Of a stretch of 64,000 bases of DNA, positions 9,603-20,577 are shown in pieces (within the stretch, counting starts at the first letter, position 1; the number at the start of each line of letters is the position of its first letter). The DNA is from Ottelia alismoides (lineage: Eukaryota > Streptophyta > Magnoliopsida > Alismatales > Hydrocharitaceae). The notes below the pieces were generated by a model. The model was not told where the DNA came from. It did no database searches and saw only the letters and a list, made by a program, of their open reading frames with translations. Position numbers and translations under genes: made by a program. The stretch spans positions 1 to 64,000 of the forward strand of contig JAZKJV010005757.1 in assembly GCA_037367405.1 (NCBI GenBank), written 5' to 3'.

Positions 9603-10799
9603 TCATGCAAAATGAATCGGGGCAACATCGACGATCAGCGGTTCATGATCTAGATATGACTTCAGGCGCTGACCGTTAACTCGGAAGGTGGATTCAGATG
9701 ACATCTCAGATATATCAATGCTGCCATTATCGTGCACCTTCCGGACCAAGTATGGTCCCTTCCATTTGCTCTGCAACTTCCCTGGAAATAGCTTTAGCCT
9801 TGCATCGAATAACCATACTTTCTGATTCGGTTCAAACTGCTTATGGCTGATGTGAGAATCATGCCATATCTTTACTCGTTCCTTATACTGTAGGCTACTC
9901 GAGAATGCTGTGTCTCTAAGTTCCTCCAGGGCTGCCAATTCTGCCTTTCTTTGATCTCCTACACTCTCTGGATCCAAAAATATCTCAGTAACAGCCCATA
10001 GTGACTTATGCTTCAGCTCAACTGGTAAGTGGCACGGCTTGCCATAAACGAGTCGGAATGGAGATGTACCCAATGGAGTCTTGAAGGATGTCCTATATGC
10101 CCACAAGACCGAGTCCAAAAGCTGTGACCAATCCTTTCGGTCTGGGCGGACTACCTTCTGCAATATAGTCTTAATCTCCCTGTTAGAAACCTCAGCAAGA
10201 CCATTCGTCTGTGGATGATAAGGAGTGGCAACTCTATGATCTATGCTGAACTCGTTAGCAAGGGCCCTTACCTTGTCATTGATAAAATGAGTCCCCCCAT
10301 CTGATATCAACACTCTAGGTACCCCGAACCGTGAAATGATATTTTTCCTCAAGAATTTACAAACGGTATTAGCATCTGCGGTTCGGGCGGGGATGGCCTC
10401 AACCCAACGACTCACATAATCTACAGCAAGTAAGATATACTCAAATCCCTGACTCTTAGGAAATGGGCCCATGAAATCGATGCCCCATGCGTCAAAAACC
10501 TCACAGAAATGAATGGGCTGCATCGGCATCATATCTCTCTGTCCACAAGTGCCCATTTTCTGACAGTCAGTACACCTCTTCACGAATTCATCTGAATCCT
10601 TGAAGAGGGTAGGCCACCAAAGGCCGGATTGAAGCACCTTCTGTGCTGTCCGTCTCCCAGAATGATGTCCTCCTGCCTCAAGCTTGTGGCAATAGGTGAG
10701 GACACTATGTTGCTCTTCTTGAGGAATACACCGTCTCCAGATGCTATCCCCTCCTTCATGATAAAGAGTGGAATTCTCCCAATGGTACGACTTGGCTTC
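9603..10799 (-). CDS. Integrase of the LTR3 element, intact, 5'-truncated polyprotein
   Basis: Integrase catalyses insertion of the retrotransposon DNA copy into the chromosome. The frame is open from at least 10799 to the stop at 9603; it is normally cut from a Gag-Pol polyprotein, so no native start is expected. In order it shows the zinc-binding domain (TYCHKLEAGGHHSGRR near 10700, then CTDC), the catalytic core (aspartate in GIDFMGPF, aspartate in LISDGG, glutamate in GLAEVSN, with 35 residues between the last two, the family's D-35-E spacing) and a C-terminal GPY/F-type module (KWKGPYLVRKV). The sequence resembles Athila integrases. Upstream pol domains are deleted. It is the only uninterrupted retroelement enzyme in the window. 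Confidence 0.9.
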   Translation of the reverse strand, partial: EAKSYHWENSTLYHEGGDSIWRRCIPQEEQHSVLTYCHKLEAGGHHSGRRTAQKVLQSGLWWPTLFKDSDEFVKRCTDCQKMGTCGQRDMMPMQPIHFCEVFDAWGIDFMGPFPKSQGFEYILLAVDYVSRWVEAIPARTADANTVCKFLRKNIISRFGVPRVLISDGGTHFINDKVRALANEFSIDHRVATPYHPQTNGLAEVSNREIKTILQKVVRPDRKDWSQLLDSVLWAYRTSFKTPLGTSPFRLVYGKPCHLPVELKHKSLWAVTEIFLDPESVGDQRKAELAALEELRDTAFSSSLQYKERVKIWHDSHISHKQFEPNQKVWLFDARLKLFPGKLQSKWKGPYLVRKVHDNGSIDISEMSSESTFRVNGQRLKSYLDHEPLIVDVAPIHFA

Positions 10800-12350
10800 T
10801 CTGCACTGGTATCTCAGGACTGGTGGAAGAAGGGTGGTCGAGGGGGGACAGGGTGGTAGTGAACTCAGGTTCGGAGAGCGGGTCTTGGCTCTCCGAAACC
10901 GCCCTAGATGAATGGGGAGGAGTGCTTGATAGCGGTGCTACCAGAGGCAACCTAAGGGATCTCCTTCCCATCATTGTGATGTGGGGATGATCGTGGATGA
11001 GATCTGGTAAGCAAACAAGATGAGAAGTCAAACCCCAATTTCACCTACTCAACACGAGCTGATGACCGTAAAGGATCGGTCGTTAATCTTGTCTATTTTA
11101 AGTTAGGTGATAAAACAATCTTGCAGAGCGATTAAGCGAGCTGTTAGGAACCCGATGCTCCCAGGAGACTGGCCCAATCCCAAAGCTAGATCTTTCCCAG
11201 CCAGTACAAGTTGCGGACCGTTTACCGGCTACCCGATCAACCCGCTCTGTTAAGGACGTCACGGTCCGCTTTACCGGTTACCGGAGAGATCCTCACTGGA
11301 GAACGACTAACTCTAAGACCAATAGTCTAACGGAAGTTCAGGCGTGGCTCTATCCTAGTGTTCGGGTCACTCTCTCGCTCAAGCAAACCAAACAATGAGG
11401 GGTGACTCTCCCCAAAACAAATATTTTTAAATGAGGTGGGTTTTAGGGTCAAGTTTGCATTAACAGTCCCAGATTTTATTGCTTTCACTTTTTTAGATTT
11501 TTTAAAGAAATAAACAACGCCTAACGAATTTTCCGATTTCCTCTTTGAATGATTAGAATCCAAGAAACAGGGGGAGGAAGTCGAAAATGCCAATGCACAG
11601 TCAAAAACTATGATGCATGCAGAGATAGAAAATGCGTACCTTACTCCAGCACTCTACATGCAATATGATCCGCGCAGAAATTTAAATACAGAAATAAAAC
11701 TACCTAAATGATGCAAACGGAAATCCGAGCCCTAAGCAGCAGTTCTACTCGCAGAACCGTCTAATCGATCACCGACCTCCAAGCCAAAGGGTCCGGTCCT
11801 GGCCCACCCCTCCTCTGCCCGACAAATCGGGGGTAGGAGAAAGCGCTTTACAGGGTGAACTGCGGCACGTAGGCTATGAAGGAGATGAGTCGATTATTTT
11901 TATTAATTGATTATTAGTAGGTCCAATTAAGCACACTATAGGAACAGGCAGATAATTAAGTGTGGGGACCCTACTAATTACGGCACAAGCAAGAGAAAAT
12001 CCTAAGGCTAGGGGCTCGAAAATCACGTGAATCAAATAAAAAAAATGCGAGAAAACAAAACTAGCGAAAAACAATGGTGAGGTCCCCCAAGTGCACCGGC
12101 ACTTGGCGAAACAGACCCCGAAAAATGTCCAAGTTCACAGTTCAAAAGTCCTAAATTATTACAAAAATATTATTCTCTCTCTCTCAAAAATAAAAATATT
12201 CTTCTCCTCTCTCTCTTCCTCCTGCGCGGGTCCTCTAAAAAGAAACTCCAAGTCGTCCAAGCAGTACCTCGCACAAAAATCCAAGAGAGAATGTCAGAAA
12301 GCAATTATAATATAGAGAAACAAAAATAGAAAAATGACTACAAAGCCGTG
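10800..12350 (-). mobile_element. LTR3 element: leader and deletion-scarred 5' internal region
   Basis: The part next to the primer-binding site (about 11600-12350) matches the leader of element D (59393-60470) in reverse. A proline- and serine-rich frame at 10756-11031 overlaps the integrase frame and may be a scrap of gag or of the gag-pol linker. The frame at 11327-11593 aligns to noncoding leader in element D, so it is not called. Gag, protease, reverse transcriptase and RNase H are absent, so a deletion of several kilobases probably ends near 10800-11040. Confidence 0.65.
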
Positions 12351-12369
12351 CTCCCCGGCAACGGTGCCA
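12351..12369 (-). promoter_or_regulatory. Primer-binding site (tRNA-Asp) of the LTR3 element
   Basis: In element sense the LTR ends in TCATCA, then GAA, then TGGCACCGTTGCCGGGGA. This pairs with the 3' end of plant tRNA-Asp with one mismatch. tRNA-Asp priming is typical of Athila elements. Confidence 0.85.
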
Positions 12370-12372
12370 TTC

Positions 12373-15300
12373 TGATGACGCGAAAACCCAGCGGTCGAGA
12401 GAGGTGTAAATAATATCAAAAATGTCGTCGTCGTTCTCAACCACGGGATTCGGTCAACAAGAAAAATAAATGAAACCACTTAAAATAAGATAGATCAAGG
12501 AAAATAATGTGTAAGCGGTCTTTCGCTATTCTTTTTACCTGGTATAGCGACCAGGGTCGAACACAAGGAGCACGATTTAAAAACTAAGTAGTCAATTTTC
12601 AGAAATGCTAATTTTTTAGTGGTTTTTTGAATTTTATATTTTTTTAATTTTTAAAAAGAAGAACAATATTCACAAGGGATAAAAGCACAAAAATTGGATA
12701 GAAATTAAAACACAACAAAATACACCTACACAAATTTTTGTGGAATTTTCAAGCAATTTTTATATTTTTATGAATTTTTAAAGTGTAAGCAAGGAAAAGA
12801 CACTATTTTTGATTTTTTAAATAGATTAGATAAACACAGAATGCTATGAAAATTTTATACAATGGCAAGAACTACAACAAGAACATACACTAATTTTTAC
12901 AAAATTTTTCAAAACATAAAAATATTTATTCCGATGAAAAGAGCATGCAAAGTTTATGGTCTGAAACACAGGGACTGAATGGACATTGTCTAAAAGTTGT
13001 GGCTTGATAATATAACAGAATTAAATGTAGAGGAGATATTGCAATTTACCCATAAGCATGATGCTATGCATGTGCTGTATTGGAGGAGCCAAGGATTTAT
13101 TTGTAATTTTCAAATCTTTCAAGACTTCATCCGCAGTTTTTCCATTTTTTTAAAGACCCCACAGCCCTAGGGTTCCTTCGTATCTTCTTCACAACGTGGG
13201 AGGTGCACACGGCCGCCGCCTCTCAAGATGGTGCAGGGGCAACGTGGGCGGCGCCGACAGGCCGTGCGGTGGCGCCACGCGGAGGAGCAGGAGGAGCGGG
13301 GGACGTCGGCTCGCGCGGAGGAAGACGGGGGAAGGGTGATGGCGGGTGGCGTTCCGCCCGCTGGAGGGGCTGGAGGCGGATCGGCGGAGGGCGTGGTCGG
13401 CCTCGCGCGCGGCAGCGGCTGCCGTGGACGGAGAGCGGAGGGAAGGCGGCTGGGCACGCGCGGGCCTCTGGGGCTGGTTGTCTCGTGGCTGCGTAGGGTC
13501 GGAGGTCGCGCCTCCGCGCGACACGCGCGCGCGAGGGGAGGCGCACAGGTGCTGCTAACAGAGGGTAGTGGACGCGCCCTGGTGGGGGACGCGGGGCGGC
13601 GCCGCCGGGCGCGGGTCGACGGGGACGCGAAGGTGACCGGCGCCGGAGCTTGTGCGCGTGGGGCGGGCGGCGCGACCTGTGATTTTGTTGTTGTTTTTTT
13701 TAATTTTTTTATTTTATTTTTGTTTTTATTGTAAATCTGCAGGAAATATGTTAGGAAAAAAATATATATGTTTTTTTTGTGTTTTTTTTAAACAGCAAAT
13801 GTAAAGAGAAATAAAAAGAGGGAAAGTGATTTTTTTTATGATTTTTTTTATATATGTTTTTTTTTTATTTTGATTTTCCTGCAAAACAAATTGTTAGATA
13901 GAAAAACAACTATTCATTTTATTATTATTAATTTTTTATTTATGCACAAATATAGGAATCGTGAATGAACGGATCTCGACGAGATGAGAGAGAGATCCAA
14001 GACTTCGGTCACCGTGCGTGACCGAAGGTGGAGGATTGCGTGAGATAGAAATAGAACGCGTGGAGATTGGGAGATGATCTGAAAAATCGATTTCGGAGGC
14101 GGAAATAGGTGGTGAAAGTTTTGGTGAATTTTAAATCTGAATTCTAAAGATTAACTAATTCTACGCTAGAATTTAAGCCTACGATTTACCTAAGAAAAAC
14201 AACAAGTAGAAGTGGATCTCACCTTGGGGTTCGGACAAGCCATGATGGCCTCGACGAAGCTCACGCCGCTGTCACCGACGGGATCGGAGGCTAGGACCCT
14301 CTTCAACAAGAAATCTTCTCGGAAACTAGGCTCCTCTCCGCCAAAGATTGATCAAAGAAGAAATGAGGGAGGAGGAGCCCATTAAAAAGAAGACGAAGGT
14401 CAGAAATGGAGATATTTACAAAAATGGAAGGTGTTGATTGTGTGAATTAAAATAATTAATAAATTAATAAATTAATTAATTAAATAATTACGAAATTCGA
14501 AATTAATAAATTAAATAAATTAATAAATTAATTAGAAATTAATTGTCCACCTTAATGGTGGCCATTAAGGGCATGCAATCAAATCATATATATAAGGTAT
14601 GTTATAAAATCAAATCAATCAATTAAAATCAAATAATTAAATAAATAATTCGGAATTAATTTAAAATAATTAATTAATGTTAGGTAATTAAATTTTTTTG
14701 GTGGATTTTATAAATATAAGTTAGTGGCATACATATATTATATACATATAATATAATGTACATAGGTGCAAATAAGGAAATAATTTTTATACAAGATTTT
14801 TTTTATTTTAATTTTTTTTAATTTTTTATTTTTATTGAAAACAATATTTATAATATATACATTAAGTAAAACTAAATATTAATAATTATATACAACAAAT
14901 ACATGGGTAAACTGCACAATACACCCCAGAAAACCGACTTTTTAACCGTAACTCCAAAAAATACAAAACCACAGCCATTTGAAAGATAATTTAATTTATA
15001 GTATTATGGAAGTGAGTTTGGTTCGATTTGAGCTCGTATGGAGCCGGAATTGATGTTTCAATTATTGCATTACGGCTTTTTTCTGGGTGTAATTATTTAC
15101 AATATATACATTTTTTTTATTTTATAAATATTTTTATTATTTACAACACAGTTTTATTCACAACTTTTATTTACAAAAGTAAGTGGTTTGAGGTCAAATT
15201 ATGTACAAATAAAATAATGTAAGTTTTATACAAATATACATGACAAATATGTACAAGTTATTTTTTTTGGATTTTCTGACAGACAACCTTATCTCCCCCT

Positions 15301-15559
15301 ACTTTATTCCTGGTCGATCAGGTCAAGTCTTGACCTTCTCTCAGGGTTTGGGTCAGTCTGTATTTATTGCATAAATCCATCCTTTTCTTTTTCTTTTCTC
15401 CTTTATTCTTTTATTTATGTACAAAAAGTGTTAAAAATGCAGAATTAACAAATGCATGCAGAATGGTAATTTTATGGAATTAATGGGTATTTACAGGTAT
15501 TTGACTAAGGAAAAGATGCTAAAATAAAAGAATAAAGGCGATGAATCGTGGATTCATCA
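12373..15559 (-). repeat. 5' LTR of the LTR3 element
   Basis: 3187 bp, nearly identical to 4319-7508, including the U5 stem-loop, CpG-rich block and hairpin. On the plus strand it begins TGATGACGCG and ends GATTCATCA, giving TGATGA/TCATCA inverted ends. Visible differences from the partner are a few substitutions and homopolymer length changes. Confidence 0.93.
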
Positions 15560-16903
15560 AGGGTAAATATCTCTTAGGCCCTTAGATCTTTAGTTGTTAA
15601 CCTTAGGTCCTTTTCATAATTTTAGAACTTTTATTTGTGTTTGGTAAATTGCATAGAGGACCCTGTAGTTTCTGGTATTTACGTGTATACCCCTATGTGT
15701 AGTGGAACACGTGTTTCGACACGTGCTTGTTGGGTTATTTACATGTATGGACTCATAGTTTCAGAGTGTTATTGAATGAATCTATGTTTTTGATATTTGC
15801 AGAAATACCCCTGTGAATGGTTTTATTATGCATGTGCGTTAATTAGTGGGTAAATTACACTTACGCCCCTGGACTTTTAGTACGAGTTACTGAATAGTCC
15901 AGAGAATTTGCACCGGATCCCCTGAACTTTCTACTATTTGCGTACAGGTCCCTATGCACTGTACCATTGTTTTTATTTTTAATAAAATAGCAAATAAACT
16001 CCAAATTTAATGAAAATTGGACACATGGCTCCTGCCATGGTGTAAAATTTTCTATAAATTTTGGGGATATTTTTAATTTCATTTATTATTTTTAAAAATT
16101 CAAAAACAAGCATTTTGTTACTGTCTAACTTTAAAATTCACAAAAATATTAAAACACCTCTAAAAATTACAAAAAATTATATAGTGTTTGTTTTGCCTTG
16201 TTTGATTTTCTGACCAATTTTGGTCTTTTTTGGCTTTATAAAACCTATAAAAATTACAAAACCCCTAAAAACCTATAAAAACTCTAATAATTAATTGAAA
16301 AACCCAAAAAATAATAATTCTGGTGCCTAAATTTTCCTTGTGTTTTCTACTATAGAGGAAAATTACTTCAGGTATTAATAGGGCCATTTTGCATTTTAAA
16401 TTGGCCCTTGACACCTGACTGGACAGTACCCTTGTTTTTCTGCCTTGTTTGATTTTTATAAAATTCAATAAAAATCAGAAAATTACCAAAAATTAACCAA
16501 AAACAATAAAAATATAAAAAACATAAAAACATTTTTATTTGAATTTTTGGGTGATTTTTGAGTAGGTAAATAATTATCTGTAGTTGGTTGTTTTATTTCT
16601 TTCTTTATTTTCTTTATTAATTAGAAATCCAAAAAAATAAAAAGATTTAAAATCCACCAAAAATACCTTTCTTTTATTTCATTTCTTTTCTAGACTACTT
16701 CGTAGGCCGCGAGGCCATCACGTGCTCCTTGTATTCGACACTGGTCGCTATACCAGATTAATATAATAACGAGACCGCTACTTGAGTTTCTTTGATTTTT
16801 ATCAAATTTTGGTGGTCTATTTTTTCTCGATTGACACCGCTTGGTGACTTGGGTCACAACGACCCTTGATTACCTTTTACCCGAGTCGTCAGGCGCGTCA
16901 TCA
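15560..16903 (+). mobile_element. LTR1 shared by elements A and B, right part
   Basis: It begins with the second agggt duplication and continues the LTR1 broken at 4318, as alignment to 57910-59371 and 30330-31789 shows. It holds degenerate repeats of a TTGCA-AGGNCCC phrase with ACGTG cores (15640-15960), a long AT-rich stretch and the U5 stem-loop at 16741-16756. It ends GCGTCATCA, then GA, then jumps into gag, so the primer-binding site and leader of element B have been deleted. Confidence 0.85.
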
Positions 16904-17721
16904 GAAAGCAGCAGCAGCAGCAGTAGTCATCCCAGTATGGTCCTCGTCCCTATCAGCAGGGACATTCTTGGAGGCGTGATCAGCCTCAGCAGCAGCAGTA
17001 TCATCCCCAGTCATACCCCTCTCACCCGCAGCACCAGCAGCAGCAGCAACCTCACTACCAGCGAGGCCACCCGTTAGGTTCTCATGGGGCATCCTATGAG
17101 AACCCCGCCTTAGACGACATAGCCCACCTCCTTACCGATCAGCAGGCTACTTTCAGATGGGAGATGGACGAGTTCCGCCAGGAGATGCAGGAGATTGTGA
17201 GAGGGAAGGCTGCCATACCTGCCCATATCGAGCCGAACCCGAACAACCTCAAGAGGAAGTCTGAGCAGGTAGATTTCACAGAGTATGCCACTCTGAGTGA
17301 TTCATTTGGTGATATGTCTGCCTATCTTTTTGATACTGACTTTGTCACAGTTAGGAGCGGTAGGATGCCAGTAGGCGGTGCCTCGTCTGAGCGACACCCC
17401 GAGGACACTTCCAGAGAGCCAGGCGAGGAGGAGCGTGGTACTGACGCCGCGAGAGATGATGACAATGGTACTGATGCCACCATGGATGCTGATCCCACCG
17501 ATGGTACTGATGCCGTCATTTCACTAGATGGATGAGGTGGTACTGACGCCACCAGTGTTGTCGAGCCAGAGCGCGGTGCTGATGCCGCGAGTCGACCAAC
17601 CGAGGGTGGTGCTGATGCCACCGTTTTTACTTTTGATAGTCCTGTAGTCTTTCCTTCTGTTCATGTATCTCAGGACACTTCTGGCAATAAAGGAAAGGGT
17701 TTATTTTCTTCTGATCCACCT
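16904..17721 (+). pseudogene. Element B: 3' part of gag and gag-pol linker
   Basis: A glutamine-rich segment with tyrosine and histidine (about 16925-17070) runs into a conserved stretch (NPALDDIAHLLTDQQ at about 17100, MDEFRQEMQEIVRGK from 17164) and an acidic repeat region (17428-17625). The frame is the same as the protease frame at 17722, with stops TAG near 16925 and TGA at 17533-17535. The N-terminal gag, which builds the virus-like particle, is gone. Athila assignment rests on the neighbouring pol. Confidence 0.7.
17428..17625 (+). repeat. Acidic tandem repeats in the gag-pol linker
   Basis: About six imperfect units of 10-12 residues, each starting GTDA or GADA and rich in aspartate, glutamate and alanine. 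The unit length is 30-36 bases. The stop at 17533-17535 falls inside the array. Confidence 0.7.
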
Positions 17722-18624
17722 ATGGTGCTTGATGTATGTGTGGATTCTGCAGTTGAGCAGTCTAGACCCTCTCCTAGTCCTTCATCTGAGAAGGAACCTG
17801 TGATCCCCTTCCCTAGAGCACTTCCCATGGGAAAGGGGAAGAAAATAGAAAATCCAAAAAAGAAGCAGCAGGAAGAGTTCAGCCAACAGATGATCGACCG
17901 CTTCCACATTCAGCTGAATCTTCAGGAGGCTTTGCAGCACATCCCTCTACTCCAGAAATCACTCAGAGACAGGACTACAATTAGGAGGAAGAGGAGGAAC
18001 CACCAGTCTGAGATCCATGTGCTAACCAGAGCCACGTGTTTTGCGATCCAGAACCGTTTGTCGGCCAAGAGGCCAGATTCAGGAGCCCCGTATGTCAGAT
18101 GCCATATCAGAGAGCAGAGGTTCGACCGCACTCTATTACACAACGGTTCATCGATCAACCTACTTCCGACAGCCCTTCTCGACCGCTTCGAGTTGGGCAC
18201 TCTACGAAAGAGTAGGACAATCCTTCAGTTTGTTGATCGATCTGTCAAGAGGCCGAAGGGGTTGCTGAGGGACGTTGTCATCACGATTCAGGGCCTGCAA
18301 TTCCCCGTGGGCTTTGTAATGTTGGACATGGAGATCCCTGAGTCTGTGACCGATACACCCATCATTCTAGGTCGCCCGTTCTTGGCCACAGCCAAGGCAG
18401 TGACCGACCATGATAGCGGGAAGGTATACTTTCACGTCGAGGGCGAGAGTGTACAAATAGAGACGGTCGAGGACATCAGAGTCAGAGATTCAGCATGCTC
18501 AGAGCCGACCACTGATTCCGAGCAGATGACAGATGCAGGGATAGACATCCACCAGGACTGCGACTTCGTGATTACAGATGATGAGGCAGTTTGGGCAGAT
18601 CCAGTCGCACAGGCCATCCTCTAA
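17722..18624 (+). pseudogene. Element B: aspartic protease region, active site lost
   Basis: The 300-codon frame contains the retropepsin-like domain that would cut the polyprotein. The flap and C-terminal parts are visible (DRFELGTLRKSRTILQFVDRS, then TPIILGRPFLATAKA). The active site, expected to begin with the aspartate of a D-x-G motif, reads HNGSS: codon 18139-18141 encodes histidine instead. The frame continues that of gag and ends at TAA (18622-18624), which interrupts the polyprotein before reverse transcriptase. A basic linker (GKGKKIENPKKKQQEE) precedes the domain. Confidence 0.8.
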
Positions 18625-19840
18625 CCTTCAGAGTCTGCTGATGCAGAGACGCCAGCAGAGGAGAGCTTGGAGAGTGCATTCCTGGTCCAACATACCGTTC
18701 AGTCGGCAGAGCCGGTTCTTGACCGTGAGACTGAGTTTTGTGATGATGATATAGATCCCTCGGAGTCAGATTTTGATTGGGCAGAGTTTGATGATCTTAT
18801 ACCATGTCTGACTTCCACTGAGCCTGCAACTAGGGAGGAGGTAGATGCCATGAAAAGCAGAGACAGTCCAGCAAAGCAGCCTTCTCCAGATTCAGATTGT
18901 GAGCGAGAGCTTCAGTTCTCCCATGCAGATTTGGCAGCATTCACTCAGAGTTTTCAGAGGCCAGATCCACCAGCACCCGGTTGTCCAGAGCTGAAGCCAC
19001 TTCCTGCGTCGCTGAAGTATAGGTTCCTTGCAGGTGAACATGAGATGTACCCAGTCATTATCTCTGTTGATTTGTCTAGAGAGCAGAAATCCCATCTGAT
19101 GGGGGTTCTTGAAAAGAACCGCAAGGCGATAGGATGGAGCGTAGCGATCTCCAGGGGATAAGTCCGGCCCTGTGCTCCCACCATATCTATCTCGAGGAGG
19201 AGGCAAAGCCGTCGCGTGAGTTCCAGCGGCAGCTGAACCCGAATCTGAGAGAGGTTGTCATGAAGGAGATTTCGAAATGCTGGAGCACCGATTTTATCTA
19301 CCCCATCTCCGACTCCAAGTGGGTCAATCCGTTGCATGTGGTGCACAAGAAGATGGGCATCACTACATCTTTCAGTGAGTCTGGAGAGGAGATCGCTACC
19401 CGGGTACCCACTTCTTTGCGGGTCTGCATGGATTACAGATGACTCAACCAGGCCACTAAGAATGATCATTTCCCCCTGCCCTTTATAGATCAGATCATTG
19501 AGAGACTGGTAGGGAAGAGCCACTACTGTTTCTTGGATGGGTACTCCGGCTACAATTAGGTGGCCATCGCTCCCGAGGACCAGGACAAGACTACCTTCAC
19601 ATGTCCCTTCGGCACATACGCCTTCAGACGCATGTCATTTGGGATATGCAATGCCCCTGCGACTTTTCAGAGATGCATGTTGTCTATCTTTTCGGACATG
19701 GTGGGGGAGTGCTTGGAGGTCTTCATGGTTGATTTCTCGGTCTACGATGACGGATTCGACTCCTGTCTTTACTCCCTAGACCGAGTCCTTCAGCGATGCA
19801 TTGCTATCTTGGGAGAAGAGTCAATTCATGGTGACTGAAG
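18625..19840 (+). pseudogene. Element B: reverse transcriptase region, broken
   Basis: Reverse transcriptase would copy element RNA into DNA. An acidic linker (18667-18990) leads to the conserved start (AIGWS, then ISPALCSHHIYLEEE), with a frameshift near 19141. The palm and fingers motifs follow: SDSKWVNPLHVV, LRVCMDYR, FLDGYSGYN, TTFTCPFGTYAFRRMSFGIC. The catalytic FMDD-type motif reads FMVD because codon 19728-19730 encodes valine. Stops occur at 19440-19442 and 19557-19559, and a frameshift or small deletion lies near 19820. The copy cannot make an active enzyme. Confidence 0.85.
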
Positions 19841-20577
19841 GGACGGTGCTTGGCCATATCATCTCCAACAGGGGCATGGAGGTTGATCCGGCCAAGGTAG
19901 ATGTCATTAGAAAACTCACACCGCTGTACAACTTGCGGTAGTTACAGTCTTTTCTGGGGCGAGTCGGTTTCTACAGATGCTTCATTCATGATTTCAATAG
20001 GATTGCCCGACCGTTGACTGATCTGTTGACGAAATATACCGAGTTCCTTGTTGATGACAAGTGTCTTTCATCGTTTGAGACTCTCAAGAGATGTGTTTTT
20101 GAGGCTCATGTTCTCCAGCCGCCCAATTGGTCTCTCTCATTCGAGATCATGACGGATGCCTCCGATTTTGCCGTAGGAGCCGTGCTGGGACAGAGGAGGG
20201 ATGGAGCCCCATTTTCCATTCACTACGCTAGCCGTACATTGGATACCGCACAGCAGAACTACACAGTCACTGAGAAGGACATGCTAGCCGTAGTTTTTGC
20301 CCTAGATTAGTTTAGATCTTACATCATCGGATCTAGAGTGACCATATACACTGATCATACCGCCATCAGGTACCCCATGGCAAAGAAGGATGCCAAAGCC
20401 AGATTGACCAGATTGATCCTTCTACTCCAGGAGTTCGACATAGAGATTAAGGATAAGCCTGGAGTCAAGAATGTGGTGGCGGATCATCTCTCCCGATTAG
20501 AGAATCTTGAGGATTCTGAGCAGACTGAGCCTATATGTGAGACCTTCCCAGATGAGGCGATCCTTGCTATCGCCTCT
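19841..20577 (+). pseudogene. Element B: RNase H region, broken
   Basis: The connection domain (TEGTVLGHIISNRGMEVDPA from about 19840, in a different frame from the preceding piece) leads to RNase H, which removes the RNA strand during reverse transcription. Catalytic acids are visible in MTDASDFAVGAVLGQ, VTEKDMLAVVF and IYTDHTAIR. A TAG at 20308-20310 breaks the frame. The conserved tail KPGVKNVVADHLSRLEN is present. The solo LTR2 begins right at the end of this segment, and the reading resumes at 24638. Confidence 0.85.
20573..20577. repeat. Target-site duplication cctct (left copy)
   Basis: Repeated at 24633-24637. Removing the LTR and one copy rejoins the pol frame across the site (AILAIAS to PWYADIVNF). 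Confidence 0.88.

Larger units (their letters stand above)
4319..15559 (-). mobile_element. Complete LTR3 Ty3/gypsy (Athila-like) element, internally deleted
   Basis: Two nearly identical LTRs (4319-7508 and 12373-15559) flank about 4.9 kb of internal DNA read on the minus strand. In element sense the order is 5' LTR, primer-binding site 12369-12351, leader, integrase (10799-9603), 3' noncoding region with hairpin array, polypurine tract 7522-7509, 3' LTR. Gag, protease, reverse transcriptase and RNase H are missing. The 5-bp duplication agggt flanks the whole. Few substitutions and mainly poly-T length changes separate the LTRs, so this is the youngest element whose two LTRs can both be seen. 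Confidence 0.93.

Noticed and set aside
10756..11031. 91-codon proline- and serine-rich minus-strand frame as a separate gene
   Set aside because: It overlaps the integrase frame at its 3' end and sits at the deletion junction; it is at most a scrap of gag or linker.
11327..11593. 88-codon minus-strand frame that could be the start of gag
   Set aside because: The matching leader of element D (60420-60557) is not open in that frame, so it is likely a chance frame in noncoding leader.
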